Below are positions 63,101-64,000 of a DNA stretch of 64,000 nucleotides, piece by piece (the first letter of the stretch is position 1; each line of letters begins with the position of its first letter). The stretch is taken from assembly GCA_016720545.1 (NCBI GenBank), contig JADKKK010000010.1, forward strand, positions 1 to 64,000. The letters run 5' to 3'. The notes under the pieces were generated by a model. That model worked only from the letters and a program-made list of their open reading frames with translations, was not told the origin of the DNA and did not search any database. Made by a program: the position numbers and the translations under genes. The stretch comes from Myxococcales bacterium. Lineage in GTDB: Bacteria > Myxococcota_A > Polyangia > Polyangiales > Polyangiaceae.

Positions 63101-64000
63101 TTACTGCCTCGCGGGCCTTCGCTGGCTGCACGTGCTCAGCCACTCCGTGGGCAGGTGCATCGTCGCGCCCGCGATCGCCATGGTCTGCGGCGCGGTGTCG
63201 ATCGTCGCTTGCGAGAATTCGGGCGGCGCGAACGTGACCTCGGCCAGCTCGCCGTGCGTGCCCACGAGCTGCAAGTCGGCCGGGCGCAACGTGACGAGCG
63301 CCACGGTGCGTCCGTCCTTGGCGAAGAGGAGCGGCGTCTCGCGCTCGCACCGGTACACCCACGCTTCTGGTGGGGGCGGGCCCGGCGCAGGTGGCGGAGC
63401 GGGCGTCGGGCCTGCGGGCGCGGCCAGGAGCTGGTTGACGAGCTCGGCGTCGGAGCCCCGCCGCGGCGCGAGGCCGGCCGCGCGGGTCCACGCGTGGAGC
63501 TCTCCGCCGGGCACGTACCAACGCACCCGCCAGTAGGCCCCCTGCGCTGCGGTGACAGCGGCGAGCTCGAGATCGTGCGCCTCAGCCACGATCGGGCCGC
63601 CGGGCGTCGCGGCGAGCTCCAGACGCTTGCCACGGAGGTTCACGTAGAAGCGCGGCGACGAAGGGGGGCCACGCTCGGCCGCGCTGGTCGTGAGCTCGCC
63701 GCATGGCACCTCGGGCACCGGAAGCGGCGCGCGCGGCGTCACGCCGCGCAGCTCGGGCAGGCCGACCCTCACCGTGTGCGTCTCCGCGTCGCCGCCGGCG
63801 GGTGCGAGCGCGGCCTCCTTCCAGAGCGTGAGGACGCCCCCGACCGCGAGATCTTGGCGCGCGAACACCGAGGCCCGCGCGAAGCCTCGGGCGCGGAGGC
63901 CTGCGCCGCGGAGCTCCACGAACGCACCGCCCGCGCCCAACACGAGGAAGCGCCCCGAGCTCGCGCCTGTGACCGTCGTCAGAGGCCCCTCGCGATCCCC
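63101..64000 (-). CDS. Hypothetical protein, truncated by the window edge
   Basis: The frame is open from the stop at 63101 to the right edge. A GTG at 63943 could be a start, but the codons beyond it (DREG...TTVTGASSGRFLVL) look like protein, so the gene probably begins outside the window. The visible part is beta-rich with SH3-like strands (FYVNLRGKRLELAATPGGPI; YWRVRWYVPGGELHAWTRAA), a Pro-rich linker (PTPAPPPAPGPPPP) and a C-terminal domain (LLFAKDGRTVALVTLRPADL). No family recognised. Convergent with the transglycosylase gene. Confidence 0.55.
   Translation of the reverse strand, partial: GDREGPLTTVTGASSGRFLVLGAGGAFVELRGAGLRARGFARASVFARQDLAVGGVLTLWKEAALAPAGGDAETHTVRVGLPELRGVTPRAPLPVPEVPCGELTTSAAERGPPSSPRFYVNLRGKRLELAATPGGPIVAEAHDLELAAVTAAQGAYWRVRWYVPGGELHAWTRAAGLAPRRGSDAELVNQLLAAPAGPTPAPPPAPGPPPPEAWVYRCERETPLLFAKDGRTVALVTLRPADLQLVGTHGELAEVTFAPPEFSQATIDTAPQTMAIAGATMHLPTEWLSTCSQRRPARQ

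Overview
The window is very GC-rich DNA (roughly 70% G+C), most likely from a myxobacterium (Myxococcota, class Polyangia; the rank below that is inference). The evidence is a MYXO-CTERM sorting signal on a lytic transglycosylase, a Ser/Thr protein kinase with a Pro/Ala-rich tail, paired DUF1566 proteins, an OmpA protein with thrombospondin type 3 repeats, many lipoproteins with 'AC'-type lipoboxes, and a VIT/VWA/AgmX-like giant lipoprotein. No phage genes, CRISPR array or full-length transposase were seen; three or four short non-autonomous mobile elements and a family of hairpin repeats were.

Region 1 (1-17,190) holds recognisable genes that are all frameshifted: a hotdog thioesterase, a penicillin-binding transpeptidase, a lipoprotein, a leucine-rich-repeat protein, a TrmN6-like methyltransferase, an M3 oligoendopeptidase, a beta-carbonic anhydrase, a TerB-like protein, FadH, a UDP-sugar pyrophosphorylase, a DUF2505 protein, an SppA protease with a barrel-like N-terminus, and a TetR regulator. 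Damage is densest at the left end and thins to the right, often at homopolymers. From 17,192 onward about 40 consecutive genes are intact. This step looks more like a low-coverage contig end than biological decay. A tRNA-Arg(TCG) and several short tandem repeats lie at 11.4-11.9 kb.

Region 2 (17.2-26 kb) carries a fatty-acid-hydroxylase-like membrane protein coupled to the TetR gene, an FG-GAP/ASPIC lipoprotein, a sulfatase-fold membrane phospho-transferase, a YbgC-type thioesterase, an unusual ParA/J-like/HTH_25 fusion and a GT-C glycosyltransferase.

Region 3 (26.4-33.4 kb) is a compact operon: SGNH hydrolase, FkbH-type HAD protein, acyl carrier protein, MaoC dehydratase, SDR reductase, MBOAT acyltransferase, methyltransferase. 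It can be read as a stand-alone pathway that loads a three-carbon unit from glycolysis onto an ACP, dehydrates and reduces it (perhaps to lactyl-ACP), and transfers it to a cell-surface acceptor. It has no ketosynthase. This is the best candidate for a new system in the window.

Region 4 (33.4-36.6 kb) has a dihaem cytochrome c-rhodanese lipoprotein and a tryptophanase, bracketed by miniature inverted-repeat elements. Two of these sit on CTAG sites that supply the TAG stop codon of the gene before them.

Region 5 (36.8-64 kb) is dominated by cell-envelope and signalling genes. It includes a PEGA-like/DUF1566/DUF1566/STPK operon, a TlpA thioredoxin, a B12-type radical SAM protein, an amidohydrolase lipoprotein with TSP3 repeats, an FHA protein, a receiver-like protein lacking the phospho-acceptor Asp and a DsbA/DnaQ pair. 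It continues with an OmpA-DUF481-manA-barrel operon, an ABC-F ATPase, the VIT/VWA lipoprotein, a six-knuckle zinc-ribbon protein and the MYXO-CTERM transglycosylase. The window ends inside an open gene on the minus strand.
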